From NCBI GenBank assembly GCA_958296005.1, contig CATQHQ010000002.1:1547501-1611500 (forward strand): a DNA stretch of 64,000 bases, in the 5' to 3' direction. Under the pieces are notes generated by a model that made no database searches, was not told the origin of the DNA, and saw only the letters and a program-made list of their open reading frames with translations. The DNA is from Longimicrobiales bacterium. GTDB lineage: Bacteria; Gemmatimonadota; Gemmatimonadetes; Longimicrobiales; Gaopeijiaceae. Shown piece by piece: positions 1 through 8,670 of the stretch. Within the stretch, counting starts at the first letter, position 1. Every line of letters starts with the position of its first letter. Position numbers and translations under genes: made by a program.

Positions 1-11
1 GAAGGTGATCG

Positions 12-650
12 TCATCGCTGGCGCTCTCGGACGAGGACCCGGACGGCCTCGGCGGGTACGGGACCTTCGCGCAGCACGACGGGCACGCCGCCGGCGCCGG
101 CCGCCAAGCGCACGAGCGTGGAGGCGGCGCCGCCGGGCAACGGGCCGTCGTCGAGAGCGAAGAGCTCCTGGCCCATCGAACGGGCTGCCTGCTGGGCGTC
201 GCCCGCCGTGGCGGCAGGAGGCTCGCCGGGCCGGTTGGCCGACGTGGAGGTGATCGGGCGGCCCAACCGGGAGAGCAGGGCTCGGACGACCGGGCGGCCC
301 GGCACCCGCAGCGCCACAGAACCGTCGGCAGCCTTCGAGCCAGGCGGGAAGCGGTCCTCTGGGTCGTCCACCACCAGCGTCAGGGGACCCGGCCAGAACG
401 CCCGGGCAAGCGCACGGCCGACCGGGCCCAGCAGCTGCCGCACATCGTCCAGCGAAGGCGCCAGGACCACGAAACCCTCGGAGCGCCGGCCCTTCAGCTG
501 CCGGAGGGCCGCCAAGGGTCGGGCGTCCAGCAGCCCGCCGATCCCGTAGACCGCTTCAGTGGGGTGCACCACCAACTCGCCCGCGGCCAGCCGGCGCACG
601 GCTTCGTCCAACGTCGGATGATCCTCAAGTTGCTCATGAGATGAAGTCAC
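12..650 (-). CDS. tsaC: Threonylcarbamoyl-AMP synthase (TsaC/Sua5/YrdC family)
   Basis: Makes threonylcarbamoyl-adenylate from threonine, bicarbonate and ATP for the t6A37 modification of ANN-decoding tRNAs in the cytoplasm. The 212-residue protein is a single YrdC domain without the C-terminal Sua5 extension. HPTEAVYGIG (residues 29-38), KGRRSEGF (53-60) and STSANRPG (135-142) match the substrate-binding motifs; the family's usual KxRP reads KGRR here, a mild deviation. The GTG start overlaps the ispD stop by four bases (GTGA), so it is probably translated by coupling as the last gene of the minus-strand operon that begins at icd. The family is secure; tsaC versus sua5 naming is a matter of length. 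Confidence 0.9.
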   Translation of the reverse strand: MTSSHEQLEDHPTLDEAVRRLAAGELVVHPTEAVYGIGGLLDARPLAALRQLKGRRSEGFVVLAPSLDDVRQLLGPVGRALARAFWPGPLTLVVDDPEDRFPPGSKAADGSVALRVPGRPVVRALLSRLGRPITSTSANRPGEPPAATAGDAQQAARSMGQELFALDDGPLPGGAASTLVRLAAGAGGVPVVLREGPVPAEAVRVLVRERQR

Positions 651-1330
651 ACAACTCCCTTTACAACATAAGCGTTAGCTACGATCAAATCATGCGCTGA
701 CGTAACTTTCAAGTTGCGCCGGGAAGCCCTCACCATCCGTACTTCAACGCCACCCAGCGCCTCGGCCATTGCTGCATCGTCGGTGGGCGAACCGCCCCGA
801 GCGCGACACCGGGCCAACCCCCGCTCAAAGACCGCTCGGGGGAAGAGCTGAGGCGTCTGGGCGTACCACAGCCGGTCCCGGGGCGGCGTCTCCACGATCC
901 GCTCGCTGTCGTCGGTCCGCTTGATCGTGTCCACCGCCGGGACCCCCGCCACCGCCACGACGCCCGCCGCCGCCGTCCGGATGCAGGCGTCCACCGCCTC
1001 GGCCGGCGGAAAGGGACGCGCCCCGTCGTGGACCGCCACCAGCTTCGCGTCCGAGCGCGCGGCGTCGAACGCTCGAGCCACCGACTCGAACCGAGTGCTC
1101 CCGCCGCGAACCCCGCGCACCCGTCGGTCCCTGCGAGCTGCGATCTCCGACAGGCTGCCGTCCGCCGTCGCCACCACGACCTCTACCACGTCGTCGCGGG
1201 CCAGGAACGGCGCCAGAGCCCAGTCCAGCACCGACCGACCCGCCACTTCGATCCACGGCTTGCGGACGCCCCCCATCCGCTCCCCCGAACCCGCCGCCGG
1301 CACCAGGACCAGCACGCCGACGCACGTCAT
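647..1330 (-). CDS. ispD: 2-C-methyl-D-erythritol 4-phosphate cytidylyltransferase
   Basis: Third step of the non-mevalonate (MEP) isoprenoid pathway: transfers CMP from CTP to methylerythritol phosphate. The 227-residue length is normal. The CTP-binding loop PAAGSGERMGG (11-21) with Lys24, HDGARP (101-106), TPQLF (159-163) and NLKVT near residue 208 are all family signatures. It sits between dnaB and tsaC with four-base overlaps on both sides (ATGA with dnaB, GTGA with tsaC), so expression is probably coupled. No ispF is fused or adjacent. Assignment is firm; the organism therefore probably uses the MEP pathway. Confidence 0.95.
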   Translation of the reverse strand: MTCVGVLVLVPAAGSGERMGGVRKPWIEVAGRSVLDWALAPFLARDDVVEVVVATADGSLSEIAARRDRRVRGVRGGSTRFESVARAFDAARSDAKLVAVHDGARPFPPAEAVDACIRTAAAGVVAVAGVPAVDTIKRTDDSERIVETPPRDRLWYAQTPQLFPRAVFERGLARCRARGGSPTDDAAMAEALGGVEVRMVRASRRNLKVTSAHDLIVANAYVVKGVV

Positions 1331-2736
1331 GCGGCGTCGGGCGGCTCCGGGCCGCGGGCCACCGAGTCGAACCGGGTGTACGCCTTGTGAAAGAACAGGT
1401 CGATCTTCCCCGTAGGGCCGTTCCGCTGCTTGGCCACCATCAGCTCGGTCTTCCCTTCCAGGGAGTTGCCGTCCTTGTCGGTGGGGCCGTGGTAGTACTC
1501 CGGACGGTACAGGAAGAGCACCAGGTCCGCGTCCTGCTCGATCGAACCGCTCTCTCGCAGATCGGACAACTGAGGTCGGCGGTCGGGACGCTGCTCCGGC
1601 GCGCGGCTCAGCTGGCTCAGGGCGATCACCGGCACTTCCAACTCCCGGGCCATCGCCTTCAGGCCCCTGGAGATCTCGCTGACTTCCTGCACCCGGCTGT
1701 CGGTCCGCTTGGCCCCGACCATCAGCTGGATGTAGTCCACCACGATCAGCCCGACGTTGGCCTCGGCCTTGAGGCGGCGCGCCTTCGCCTTCGTCTCCAG
1801 CACGTTCGCCGTGGCCGAGTCGTCGATCCAGATCGGCGCCGTGTTCAGCAACCCGGCCGCCCGGCCCAGCCGCTGGTACTCGTCGGGGGTCAGCTTGCCA
1901 CGCCGCAGGCGCTGCGCGTCCACTCGGCCTTCCGCGCAGAGGAACCGCTGGACCAGCTGCTCCTTCGACATCTCCAGGCTGAAGATCGCCACCGGCACCT
2001 TGTGCTCGATCGCCACCGACTGGGCCACGTTCAGCACCCAGGAGGTCTTCCCCATCGCCGGGCGGGCGGCCACGATCGTCAAGTCCCCCGACTGCATCCC
2101 GGTGGTCATCACGTCCAGGTCCCTGAAGCCGGTCGCCAAGCCGGGGATGTCGGTTCCCGACTCGTGGCGGCGCTCGATCTGTTCGAAGACCGGGTACAGG
2201 ATCTCCTTGATCCAGATGAAGCCATCCCTGTCCCGGGACTCCGAGACCCGGAAGACTCGCTGCTCCGCCTGGTCCAGCACCTCCTCGACAGTGCGTTCGC
2301 CCGGCTCGTGCACGTCCCGTACGATCGCGTGGGACGCCTCCACCAAGCGCCGCAGGATCGCCTTCTCCCGGACGATGCGAGCGTGGTACTCCAGGTTCGC
2401 GGCAGTGGGAACGGCGTCCAGCAGGGAGGACAGGTACTCGTACCCGCCCGCCCCCTCCAAGTCGCCGGTCTTCTTCAGCTCCTCCGAGATCGTGATCACG
2501 TCAACGACGCCGCCGCGCTCGAAGAGCCGTGCCATCGCGCGGAAGAGCCGCCGGTGGGCCTCCCGGTAGAACATCGAGTCGTCCAGGACCTCGACGGCCT
2601 TGGCCACCGCGTCGCCGTCGATCAGCATTCCGCCCAGCACCGACGCCTCGGCTTCCAGAGAGAAGGGAGGCTGCCGGTCGTGGGTCGCGTCGCCCTGGGG
2701 CTCGGGGGAAGCCGGGGACCCGGAGACCTCGTTCAT
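1327..2736 (-). CDS. dnaB: Replicative DNA helicase DnaB
   Basis: Hexameric 5'-3' helicase that unwinds DNA at the replication fork. The protein has the N-terminal helical domain (about residues 25-130), a linker, and the RecA-like motor domain with Walker A RPAMGKTSW, the IFSLEMSKEQL segment, the Walker B region LIVVDYIQLM, and PVIALSQLSR, in the usual order. No intein is seen. The start is set at the ATG that overlaps the udg stop (ATGA at 2733-2736), giving 469 residues; an upstream ATG at 2790 would lie inside udg and adds only non-conserved residues. Its place between udg and ispD in a mixed housekeeping operon is unremarkable. Confidence 0.95.
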   Translation of the reverse strand: MNEVSGSPASPEPQGDATHDRQPPFSLEAEASVLGGMLIDGDAVAKAVEVLDDSMFYREAHRRLFRAMARLFERGGVVDVITISEELKKTGDLEGAGGYEYLSSLLDAVPTAANLEYHARIVREKAILRRLVEASHAIVRDVHEPGERTVEEVLDQAEQRVFRVSESRDRDGFIWIKEILYPVFEQIERRHESGTDIPGLATGFRDLDVMTTGMQSGDLTIVAARPAMGKTSWVLNVAQSVAIEHKVPVAIFSLEMSKEQLVQRFLCAEGRVDAQRLRRGKLTPDEYQRLGRAAGLLNTAPIWIDDSATANVLETKAKARRLKAEANVGLIVVDYIQLMVGAKRTDSRVQEVSEISRGLKAMARELEVPVIALSQLSRAPEQRPDRRPQLSDLRESGSIEQDADLVLFLYRPEYYHGPTDKDGNSLEGKTELMVAKQRNGPTGKIDLFFHKAYTRFDSVARGPEPPDAA

Positions 2737-3545
2737 CGGTCCATGACCTGGCGAAGAAGCTGAAGGTCGTCCCAAGCGGGCCGACTCCAAGCCGGGTTCC
2801 TAAGAAGTGCCGCCGGGTGGTACGTGACCACCAGCGGCACGCCGTGGTACACGTGCACGTCGCCCCGGAGCTTGCCCAGAGCCTTCTTGGACGCCGCGAG
2901 CCACTGGGCGGCGAAGGCGCCCACCCCCAAGATGACCTCCGGCGCTACCAGCTCGATCTGGCGCTTCAAGAACGACGCGCAGGCTTCGATCTCGTGGGGC
3001 AGCGGGTTTCGGTTCCCCGGGGGACGGCATTTGAGGACGTTGCAGATGTACACCGATTCCTTCCGCGAGAGACCCACCGAAGCCAGCATCAGGTCCAGCA
3101 GCTTCCCCGCCTGGCCGACGAACGGCAGCCCGGTGGCGTCCTCCTGGGCCCCTGGGGCCTCTCCCACCACCATCAGCCGCCCGTTCGGGTTCCCGTCGGC
3201 GAAGACCACATGGCGCCGCCCCTCGGAGAGTGGGCACCGGGTGCAGGCCAGAGCGACCTTTCGCAACTGGTCGTAGCCGGCGTTCTCCACGCCTGGGGCT
3301 TCGGCGCGGGCCGCAACGTTCGGTCGCTGGACCGGGGCCCGGTCTGCGGTGAGGGCCGAGCGCCCGCGCGACCAAGGACGCTCCTGGGGCGACGGGCGCG
3401 GCTCCTGCGCAGGGACGATGCCCCCGGCGGCTCGCGCCAGCTTCGTCAGCTCGCTCGGAGTCGTTCCTCCCGGCACGACCCCTGGCTCTCCCATCCGCCG
3501 CCGCTGGTCCAGGTACGCGGCCAGCAGGCTCGCGCCGCCACTCAA
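2733..3545 (-). CDS. Family 4 (Fe-S) uracil-DNA glycosylase
   Basis: Removes uracil from DNA as the first step of base excision repair. It belongs to the iron-sulfur UDG family (UDGa/family 4). Cys101 and Cys104 (CTRCPLS), Cys173 and Cys189 fit the 4Fe-4S ligand pattern; GEAPGAQED (128-136) with GLPFVGQAGKLLD, and the late TYHPAALLRNP motif (about 241-251), form the active site. The start is uncertain. A TTG at 3545 overlaps the coaBC stop (TTGA), has GAAGAGAAG upstream and yields an N-terminus AYLDQRRRMGE, which I take to be family-like; the first ATG is at 3494. About 60 residues between this helix and the catalytic domain are low-complexity, as in related long forms. Confidence 0.88.
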   Translation of the reverse strand: MSGGASLLAAYLDQRRRMGEPGVVPGGTTPSELTKLARAAGGIVPAQEPRPSPQERPWSRGRSALTADRAPVQRPNVAARAEAPGVENAGYDQLRKVALACTRCPLSEGRRHVVFADGNPNGRLMVVGEAPGAQEDATGLPFVGQAGKLLDLMLASVGLSRKESVYICNVLKCRPPGNRNPLPHEIEACASFLKRQIELVAPEVILGVGAFAAQWLAASKKALGKLRGDVHVYHGVPLVVTYHPAALLRNPAWSRPAWDDLQLLRQVMDR

Positions 3546-4792
3546 CGGCCCCGGAACTTCTCTTCGACCAAGTCCAGTATGCTCCCGGCGACCACGGCCT
3601 TGTGCATGAGGGGAAACTCCTCGTGCGACTCGTCGTCGGTCACGACGACCACGCGGTTGGTGACGACCTCGAAGCCGGCCCCGTCCTCGCCGGCCCGGTT
3701 CGCCACGATCAGGTCGAACCCCCTGGCGGCCATCTTCTCCCGGGCCCTCTTCACCAAGCGAGAGGTCTCCAGCGCGAAGCCCACGGACACGCACCCGGCA
3801 TCGACGACGCCGAGCGCCTCCGCCGCCACGTCCGGGTTCGCCACCAAGTCGACCTCCAGCTCGTCCCCCGCCTCCTGACGCTTGATCTTCCCGTCCGACG
3901 GAGAGGCCGGGCGGTAGTCGGACACCGCGGCCGCAAACACGGCCACGTCGGCTTCGACGGCCTGGGCCAGCACCGCCTCGCGCATCTCGAGGGCCGTCTC
4001 CACCCGGACCACCGTGGCCCCGTGAGGAGGGGCCAGCTCGGTGGGCCCCGTCACCAGCGTCACCTCTGCGCCCCGGCACCAGGCCGCGGCCGCCAGGGCG
4101 TACCCCATGCGCCCCGAGGAGCGGTTGCCCACGTATCGGACCGGGTCCAGCGGCTCTCGGGTGGGGCCCGCCGTCACCAGCACCCGCTTCCCTCCAAGGG
4201 CCGATTCCCTGCCCAGCGCGCGTCCGACCTCCTCCACGATCTCCCGGGGCTCCGCCATCCTCCCTCTTCCCCTTCCCTCGCCCACCGCCAGCTGCCCCGC
4301 GCGAGGGCCGACTCGCCGGTAGCGCAGGGCCTCCTCCAGGTGCGCGACGTTCGCCTGGGTCTGGGGATGAGCGAACATCCGCCGGTTCATGGCCGGGACG
4401 AAGAGCACCGGCGCCCCCGTGGCGAGAAGGACCGCGGAGGGCAGATCGGAGGCCCGTCCCACGGCGGCGCGAGCGATGAAGTCCGCCGTGGCGGGCGCGA
4501 TGCAGACGCAGTCCGCGCTGCGGGCAAGCTCGACGTGGAGGGCCACGCCATCGGCGGAGAACGGGTTCGTGACGGGTCGGCGTCCGGTCACCCCCTCGAA
4601 CGCCAGCGGCGTGACGAACTGGCGAGCCGTTTCGGTGAGCACGACGTCCACGGCGGCTCCGAGAAGGGTCAGATCGCGGGCGACCTGGATCACCTTGTAC
4701 GCCGAGACGCCACCGCAGACCCCCAGCACCACATGACGGCCCTTCCAAGGAGAGACGGGCTCCCGGGGCGGAAAGTAGGCGCCGGACGACAC
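3542..4792 (-). CDS. coaBC: Bifunctional PPC decarboxylase / phosphopantothenate-cysteine ligase
   Basis: Catalyses two consecutive coenzyme A steps: ligation of cysteine to 4'-phosphopantothenate (CoaB, C-terminal) and FMN-dependent decarboxylation to phosphopantetheine (CoaC, N-terminal). The CoaC half (about residues 18-190) has the GVCGGVSAYK flavin-binding start, active-site His86 in HVELARSAD and the PAMN motif. The CoaB half (about 200-400) shows VTAGPTREPLDPVRY, NRSSGRMGYALA, AAVSDYRP and the GKIKR loop. Length, 416 residues, is typical. The start is a GTG at 4792; no strong Shine-Dalgarno is visible. It lies directly after rpoZ and gmk, a very common gmk-rpoZ-coaBC arrangement. Confidence 0.95.
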   Translation of the reverse strand: MSSGAYFPPREPVSPWKGRHVVLGVCGGVSAYKVIQVARDLTLLGAAVDVVLTETARQFVTPLAFEGVTGRRPVTNPFSADGVALHVELARSADCVCIAPATADFIARAAVGRASDLPSAVLLATGAPVLFVPAMNRRMFAHPQTQANVAHLEEALRYRRVGPRAGQLAVGEGRGRGRMAEPREIVEEVGRALGRESALGGKRVLVTAGPTREPLDPVRYVGNRSSGRMGYALAAAAWCRGAEVTLVTGPTELAPPHGATVVRVETALEMREAVLAQAVEADVAVFAAAVSDYRPASPSDGKIKRQEAGDELEVDLVANPDVAAEALGVVDAGCVSVGFALETSRLVKRAREKMAARGFDLIVANRAGEDGAGFEVVTNRVVVVTDDESHEEFPLMHKAVVAGSILDLVEEKFRGR

Positions 4793-4799
4793 CGGCGGG

Positions 4800-5018
4800 C
4801 TAGATCGGGTTCTGCGGACGCCGCTCCACTAGTCGGTACTCGACTTGGCCCGACGTGATGGCTTCCAGCGCTCGGGTGGACAGCTTCTTCTGGTCGCCCA
4901 GAAGGACCGGGTCGCTGGGGAGCAGGTTGAGTTCCCGGGCGTACTTGGCGGCGACGAGAACGCCGAGGTACTTGCCCTGGTTGTTCTTCGCGACATCGTC
5001 GGTAGTAAAGAGTCTCAT
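4800..5018 (-). CDS. rpoZ: RNA polymerase omega subunit
   Basis: Small RNA polymerase subunit that binds the beta-prime C-terminal region and assists assembly. The 72-residue protein has the expected conserved core: an early TTDDVA element, GKYLGVLVAAKYAREL helix and the later KKLSTRALEAI helix. The start is put at the ATG at 5018 rather than the upstream in-frame ATG at 5054, because the latter overlaps gmk and adds non-conserved residues. Context supports the call: gmk immediately upstream and coaBC immediately downstream is the classic rpoZ neighbourhood. Confidence 0.88.
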   Translation of the reverse strand: MRLFTTDDVAKNNQGKYLGVLVAAKYARELNLLPSDPVLLGDQKKLSTRALEAITSGQVEYRLVERRPQNPI

Positions 5019-5040
5019 GGCTGGCAAGATAGCAGGAGGG

Positions 5041-5760
5041 TCAAGTCCCGGCACCCGACGCCGGGGCGGCGGCCGTCGCGGTCTGGAGCCGAACGATCTC
5101 CGTCCGGGCGCCGTCCCGCAGGCGTCGGCAGAGGCTCTTCACCGCCGCCGCGACCGCCGAGCCCGCGATTGCGGAGCCGGCTGCCGCGAGCACGTCCGCC
5201 ACGGCTTGGTCCAGCTCCCGGTTCACCACCACCCGCTCAAAGGACGCGGCCGCGTCCAGTTCGGCCAAAGACGTGCGGAGCCGTCGCGCGATCTCCTCGG
5301 GCGTCTCCGTCCCCCGTCGCGTCAAGCGGCGCAGCCACTGCTCCGGCCCCGGCGGCAGCACGAACACCTGGATTGCGCCCTGCACCCGCTCCGCCACTTG
5401 CCGCGCCCCCTGCACGTCGATGTCCAGCACCGGCGTCCTGCCGCCGCAACGGTCGGCTGTCAAATTCCGCAGAGGCGTCCCGTAGTAGCAGCCGTGGACG
5501 CGCGCCCACTCGGCCAGCCAGCGGCCCTCGATCATCGCTTCGAACTCGGACTGGGAGACGAACTGGTACTCGCGCCCGTTCCGCTCTCCCGCCCTGGGCG
5601 CGCGGGTGGTCGCCGATACCGACAGCACGAACTGCGTGGGGCGGGACCGCACGAGCCGCTTGGCGATCGTCGTCTTGCCCGCTCCGGACGGCCCGACCAG
5701 CACCAAAGGCCCGCCCGCGTTCCACGCACGGCCGGGCGCCGACGCCTCCCCGGGGGTCAC
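5041..5760 (-). CDS. gmk: Guanylate kinase
   Basis: Phosphorylates GMP to GDP in purine nucleotide metabolism. With the GTG start at 5760 (GTGA overlap with the yicC stop) the protein has 239 residues. The P-loop GPSGAGKT is at 23-30; SATTRAPRAGERNGREY and the EFEAMIEG segment form the GMP-binding lid; LDIDVQGARQV and the late RRLRTSLAEL helix are also present. It has a short non-conserved leader before the P-loop and a 25-30-residue Ala-rich tail beyond the usual end, so it is slightly long for the family. Reading frame continues upstream of the GTG, but that part lies wholly inside yicC and is not conserved. Confidence 0.94.
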   Translation of the reverse strand: MTPGEASAPGRAWNAGGPLVLVGPSGAGKTTIAKRLVRSRPTQFVLSVSATTRAPRAGERNGREYQFVSQSEFEAMIEGRWLAEWARVHGCYYGTPLRNLTADRCGGRTPVLDIDVQGARQVAERVQGAIQVFVLPPGPEQWLRRLTRRGTETPEEIARRLRTSLAELDAAASFERVVVNRELDQAVADVLAAAGSAIAGSAVAAAVKSLCRRLRDGARTEIVRLQTATAAAPASGAGT

Positions 5761-6647
5761 TCCACGTTCTCCAGCTGCTCGCGAAGTCGCTCCATCTCTT
5801 CCTTCATCGCCACCGCCGACGCCGAGATGGTCGCGTCGTTGGCTTTGGCGCCGATCGTGTTCGCCTCCCGGTTCATCTCCTGGACCACGAAGCCCAGGCG
5901 CTTGCCGGCCTGCGACGCCGAACCCTCCAAAGTCTCCAGGAAGAGGGCGACGTGGGACCGCAAGCGGACGACTTCTTCCTCTACGTCCCACTTCTCCGCC
6001 AAGTACGCTACTTCTCGGGCCAACCGATCCTCATCCACGTCAATCGACTCCGCTAGGAGGCGGATCCGCTCCCTCAGTCGATCGCGCTCCCGAAGCAGTC
6101 GCTCCGGCACCCGAGCTTCCACCGCGTCCACCTGCGCCAAGATCCGCTTCAGGCTCTTCCGCAGCGCCGCCTCCAGCCGCCGGCCCTCGGCCTCGCGCAT
6201 CTCCACGACCTTCTCCAACGCCTCGCCGACGCACGCCAACGCATGAGCCTCGTCCTCGCCCGGGTCCGTCGCCGGTCGCTTCTCGACCCGAAACACCCCC
6301 GGCAACCCCACCAGCGTGTTGACGTCCAGCCGCCCGGCAACGCGGAGCTCGCCGGCGGCCTCCTCCATGAGCGACACGTAGCGGCGCGCCTTCTCCACGT
6401 CCAGCTCCAGGGCTCCTGCCTCCGCGCGCTCTGGGGCCCGGCAGCCCACCGACAGGGAGACCCGTCCCCTGGAGAGCGCCGCCCGAATGCGCTCCGCGAA
6501 CTTGCTCTCCAACTGCTCCCACCCCTGGGGAAGGCGCAGCGTGCAGTTCAGGTGACGGTGGTTGACGGTCCTGGCTTCGACGACGAGAACGCGCCCGTCC
6601 GGCAGTTCGGCTTCGGCAGCGCCGTAGCCCGTCATGCTGCGGATCAC
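5757..6647 (-). CDS. yicC: YicC/YloC-family endoribonuclease
   Basis: Member of the YicC/YloC family, for which endoribonuclease activity has been shown in E. coli and B. subtilis homologues. The N-terminus MIRSMTGYGAAEAELPDG followed by EARTVNHRHLN is diagnostic, as is the C-terminal block with EMNREANTIGAKAND and a final EEMERLREQLENVE. Length (296) is normal. The GTG at 6647 is chosen because the family begins MI-SMTGYG; the ATG at 6635 would lose four conserved residues. It is followed by gmk with a four-base overlap, the same pairing found in many bacteria. Biological role in this organism is not known. Confidence 0.92.
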   Translation of the reverse strand: MIRSMTGYGAAEAELPDGRVLVVEARTVNHRHLNCTLRLPQGWEQLESKFAERIRAALSRGRVSLSVGCRAPERAEAGALELDVEKARRYVSLMEEAAGELRVAGRLDVNTLVGLPGVFRVEKRPATDPGEDEAHALACVGEALEKVVEMREAEGRRLEAALRKSLKRILAQVDAVEARVPERLLRERDRLRERIRLLAESIDVDEDRLAREVAYLAEKWDVEEEVVRLRSHVALFLETLEGSASQAGKRLGFVVQEMNREANTIGAKANDATISASAVAMKEEMERLREQLENVE

Positions 6648-6657
6648 GGGAGGAGCG

Positions 6658-8670
6658 TCAGTTCCACAGCGTCCACCTCACGCCGTACAGACCGCGCGTC
6701 CCCGGCAACAGCCGCCCGGGCACGTCCTGGTTGTCGGGTCGCAGGGTCAGGTTCTCGACGGTCACGAAGATGTTCAGCGTGAGGATGCGCAGCTGCATCC
6801 GGAAGTACCAGTCCTGGTAGAACGGCACCAGCGACGGCACGAACTCGGGCTCTTCGCCGGTCTGCGCCGACAGCTCCGGGTTCTCCGGCGGCGGGGGCGG
6901 GCGCGGCTGGGGCACGGCCATCGGCGCCCGACCCTGGACCCCAAGGTCGATCCACCACTCGAAGTTGCCGCTGGCCAGGAACGTCCGGTGGAACGACACG
7001 CTGGCGTCGTAGGCATGGTCGGGGAAGTAGAGGGCAGCCGAGTCGGCGGGATCCCAGAGCTGAACCGCGCCCCTTATGGCTAGGCCCCGGGGCCAGAGGG
7101 GGATCCTGCCCACCACCTCCCACCCCGTCCGGGCACTCTGGGGCCGGACCAACCCGCCCCGGTCGAAGGGAAGCCCGGTGGGCCACACCGAGTCCGCTTC
7201 CACCGACATGCGGGCACCCGACACCTCGATGCCGCGCCAAGCCAAGCGCATGCCCAGGCGAGTCTCGGTTCGGCGGCTGAAGCGGTTCTTCGGCGCCTCC
7301 GGAAGCTCAGGCTCGGCGTCGGTGCTGTCGGTCGGAGAGATCTCGGTAGAGTCGGGCGGCGCCACGGGCAACGGGGAGAGGATCGGCACGGAGCTGCTGC
7401 CGTCTCCGCGCTCCACGAAGAGGTGGGCGAAGGAGACTGGCGACGCCCACGCCCGCACGTCGTACCCCGAGCCGGAGCGCCCGTCCCAGGCCTCCTGCCA
7501 AAGCCGCATGCCCGCTCCGCCCCATCGCGCCGAGAGCGCCGACGCCTCTGCCGAGAGCACCCGGTCGGCGACGCCTGCCCCGCCGTTGAAGCGCGCCGTG
7601 GCCCGTCCCTGGAGCCCGCCCCGCCCCCCCGACAGCCGTGCCCCGTACTGCCGGCGGTCCTCGATCGAGAAAGGGAAGGTCGCCAAGCTGTCCCCGGCCG
7701 CCATCGACGCGCCCGTCGCCCACGCTTCGGCCAGCAGCCCCTCGCGGAGGGCCCAGGCGCCCTGCACCGTCCAGTCGGACCGTACCGCGGTCTCCGGCGC
7801 GAAAGCGGTATCGGTGCGCTGGGAGGCCATCCGCCGGTACTCGACGCGCAGGCCGCCCCTATCCCCCCGATGGATGCTGTAGCGAAGCCAGGCGCCCGTC
7901 ATCGCGCCAGGGTCCTTGCGCCCCTGGGTGTCCAGGCGGTCAATCGCGAGGGACGCCTTTCCACCCAACGCCCGGGGGAGGGAGAACGTCGCCCGCATCA
8001 CGTTGGTGTCCTGGTCCCCCGTGCCGGCCTCGATCAGCGAGTGGGGCCGGCTGTCGCCGTGGATCCGCCGGAAGAGGTGCACGTCCACGCCCCGCGCCCC
8101 GCGCACGACTCGAACCCGTTCAAGCCCCGAGAGGGCGATCCGAGACAGGTCGGGGACCGATCCCTCCATCGGCAGGTGCTCGACGCCGTCGTAGTAGACC
8201 CGCATCCCGCCCCCCGAGTAGCCCACGGGGAAGACCGCCGTTGGGGCACCGAAGTCGCCGTTGCGCACCTGCAGCAGGCCCGGCAAGCCCGACAAGAGCT
8301 CCCGCAGCGTTTGGCCCCGCACGCCGAGGAGCGCCTCCCGATCCCACTCCCAGACGCCGGGCGTCGTGCGCGAGGGCAAGAGGTCCCCGAGGGACGGCAG
8401 GACCGGGGGCGGCGGCAGGCTGTCCACCACCACGGAGTCCGCCGACAGCGAGTCCGGCGACAGCGAGTCCGCGGCCAGCGAATCAAGGGATTGCGGGTCG
8501 GCTACGTCAGCCGAGTCCAACCGCAGCGAATCGGAGACCACGGGCACCGTGTCCGGCGGCTCCTGCCCGGCAGCGGCGGCCCCGGCAACAGGCGCAAAGC
8601 CGAGGATCGCCGCGGCAACTCCCGCAACGACCCCGGCGGCCCCTACTCCGCCCTGGGGGTGTCCAGCCAA
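6658..8670 (-). CDS. Outer-membrane beta-barrel protein with TonB-receptor-like plug
   Basis: Predicted secreted outer-membrane protein of about 670 residues. A hydrophobic Ala/Gly-rich leader ending near AGAAAAGQE resembles a signal peptide. It is followed by an Asp/Ser-rich tract with repeated DSL units, then a plug-like region (GQTLRELLSGLPGLLQV, GMRVYYDGVE, ERVRVVRGARG) typical of TonB-dependent receptors, then alternating beta-strand sequence ending in aromatic residues (VRWTLWN). No clear TonB box was seen, and there is only one plug, so substrate and energy coupling are unknown. The start is uncertain: the TTG at 8670, which overlaps the pepA end by 28 bases, is the best codon that retains the whole signal peptide. 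Co-directional with pepA and yicC. Confidence 0.75.
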   Translation of the reverse strand: MAGHPQGGVGAAGVVAGVAAAILGFAPVAGAAAAGQEPPDTVPVVSDSLRLDSADVADPQSLDSLAADSLSPDSLSADSVVVDSLPPPPVLPSLGDLLPSRTTPGVWEWDREALLGVRGQTLRELLSGLPGLLQVRNGDFGAPTAVFPVGYSGGGMRVYYDGVEHLPMEGSVPDLSRIALSGLERVRVVRGARGVDVHLFRRIHGDSRPHSLIEAGTGDQDTNVMRATFSLPRALGGKASLAIDRLDTQGRKDPGAMTGAWLRYSIHRGDRGGLRVEYRRMASQRTDTAFAPETAVRSDWTVQGAWALREGLLAEAWATGASMAAGDSLATFPFSIEDRRQYGARLSGGRGGLQGRATARFNGGAGVADRVLSAEASALSARWGGAGMRLWQEAWDGRSGSGYDVRAWASPVSFAHLFVERGDGSSSVPILSPLPVAPPDSTEISPTDSTDAEPELPEAPKNRFSRRTETRLGMRLAWRGIEVSGARMSVEADSVWPTGLPFDRGGLVRPQSARTGWEVVGRIPLWPRGLAIRGAVQLWDPADSAALYFPDHAYDASVSFHRTFLASGNFEWWIDLGVQGRAPMAVPQPRPPPPPENPELSAQTGEEPEFVPSLVPFYQDWYFRMQLRILTLNIFVTVENLTLRPDNQDVPGRLLPGTRGLYGVRWTLWN
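8435..8479 (-). repeat. Three tandem 15-bp units encoding a DS-rich spacer
   Basis: Three near-identical 15-base units (GAGTCCGCCGACAGC on the plus strand, with one or two changes) lie head to tail inside the outer-membrane protein gene. They encode part of its DSL/DS repeat spacer between the signal peptide and the plug. In-frame units like this could expand or contract by slippage, changing spacer length without a frameshift. Confidence 0.8.
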
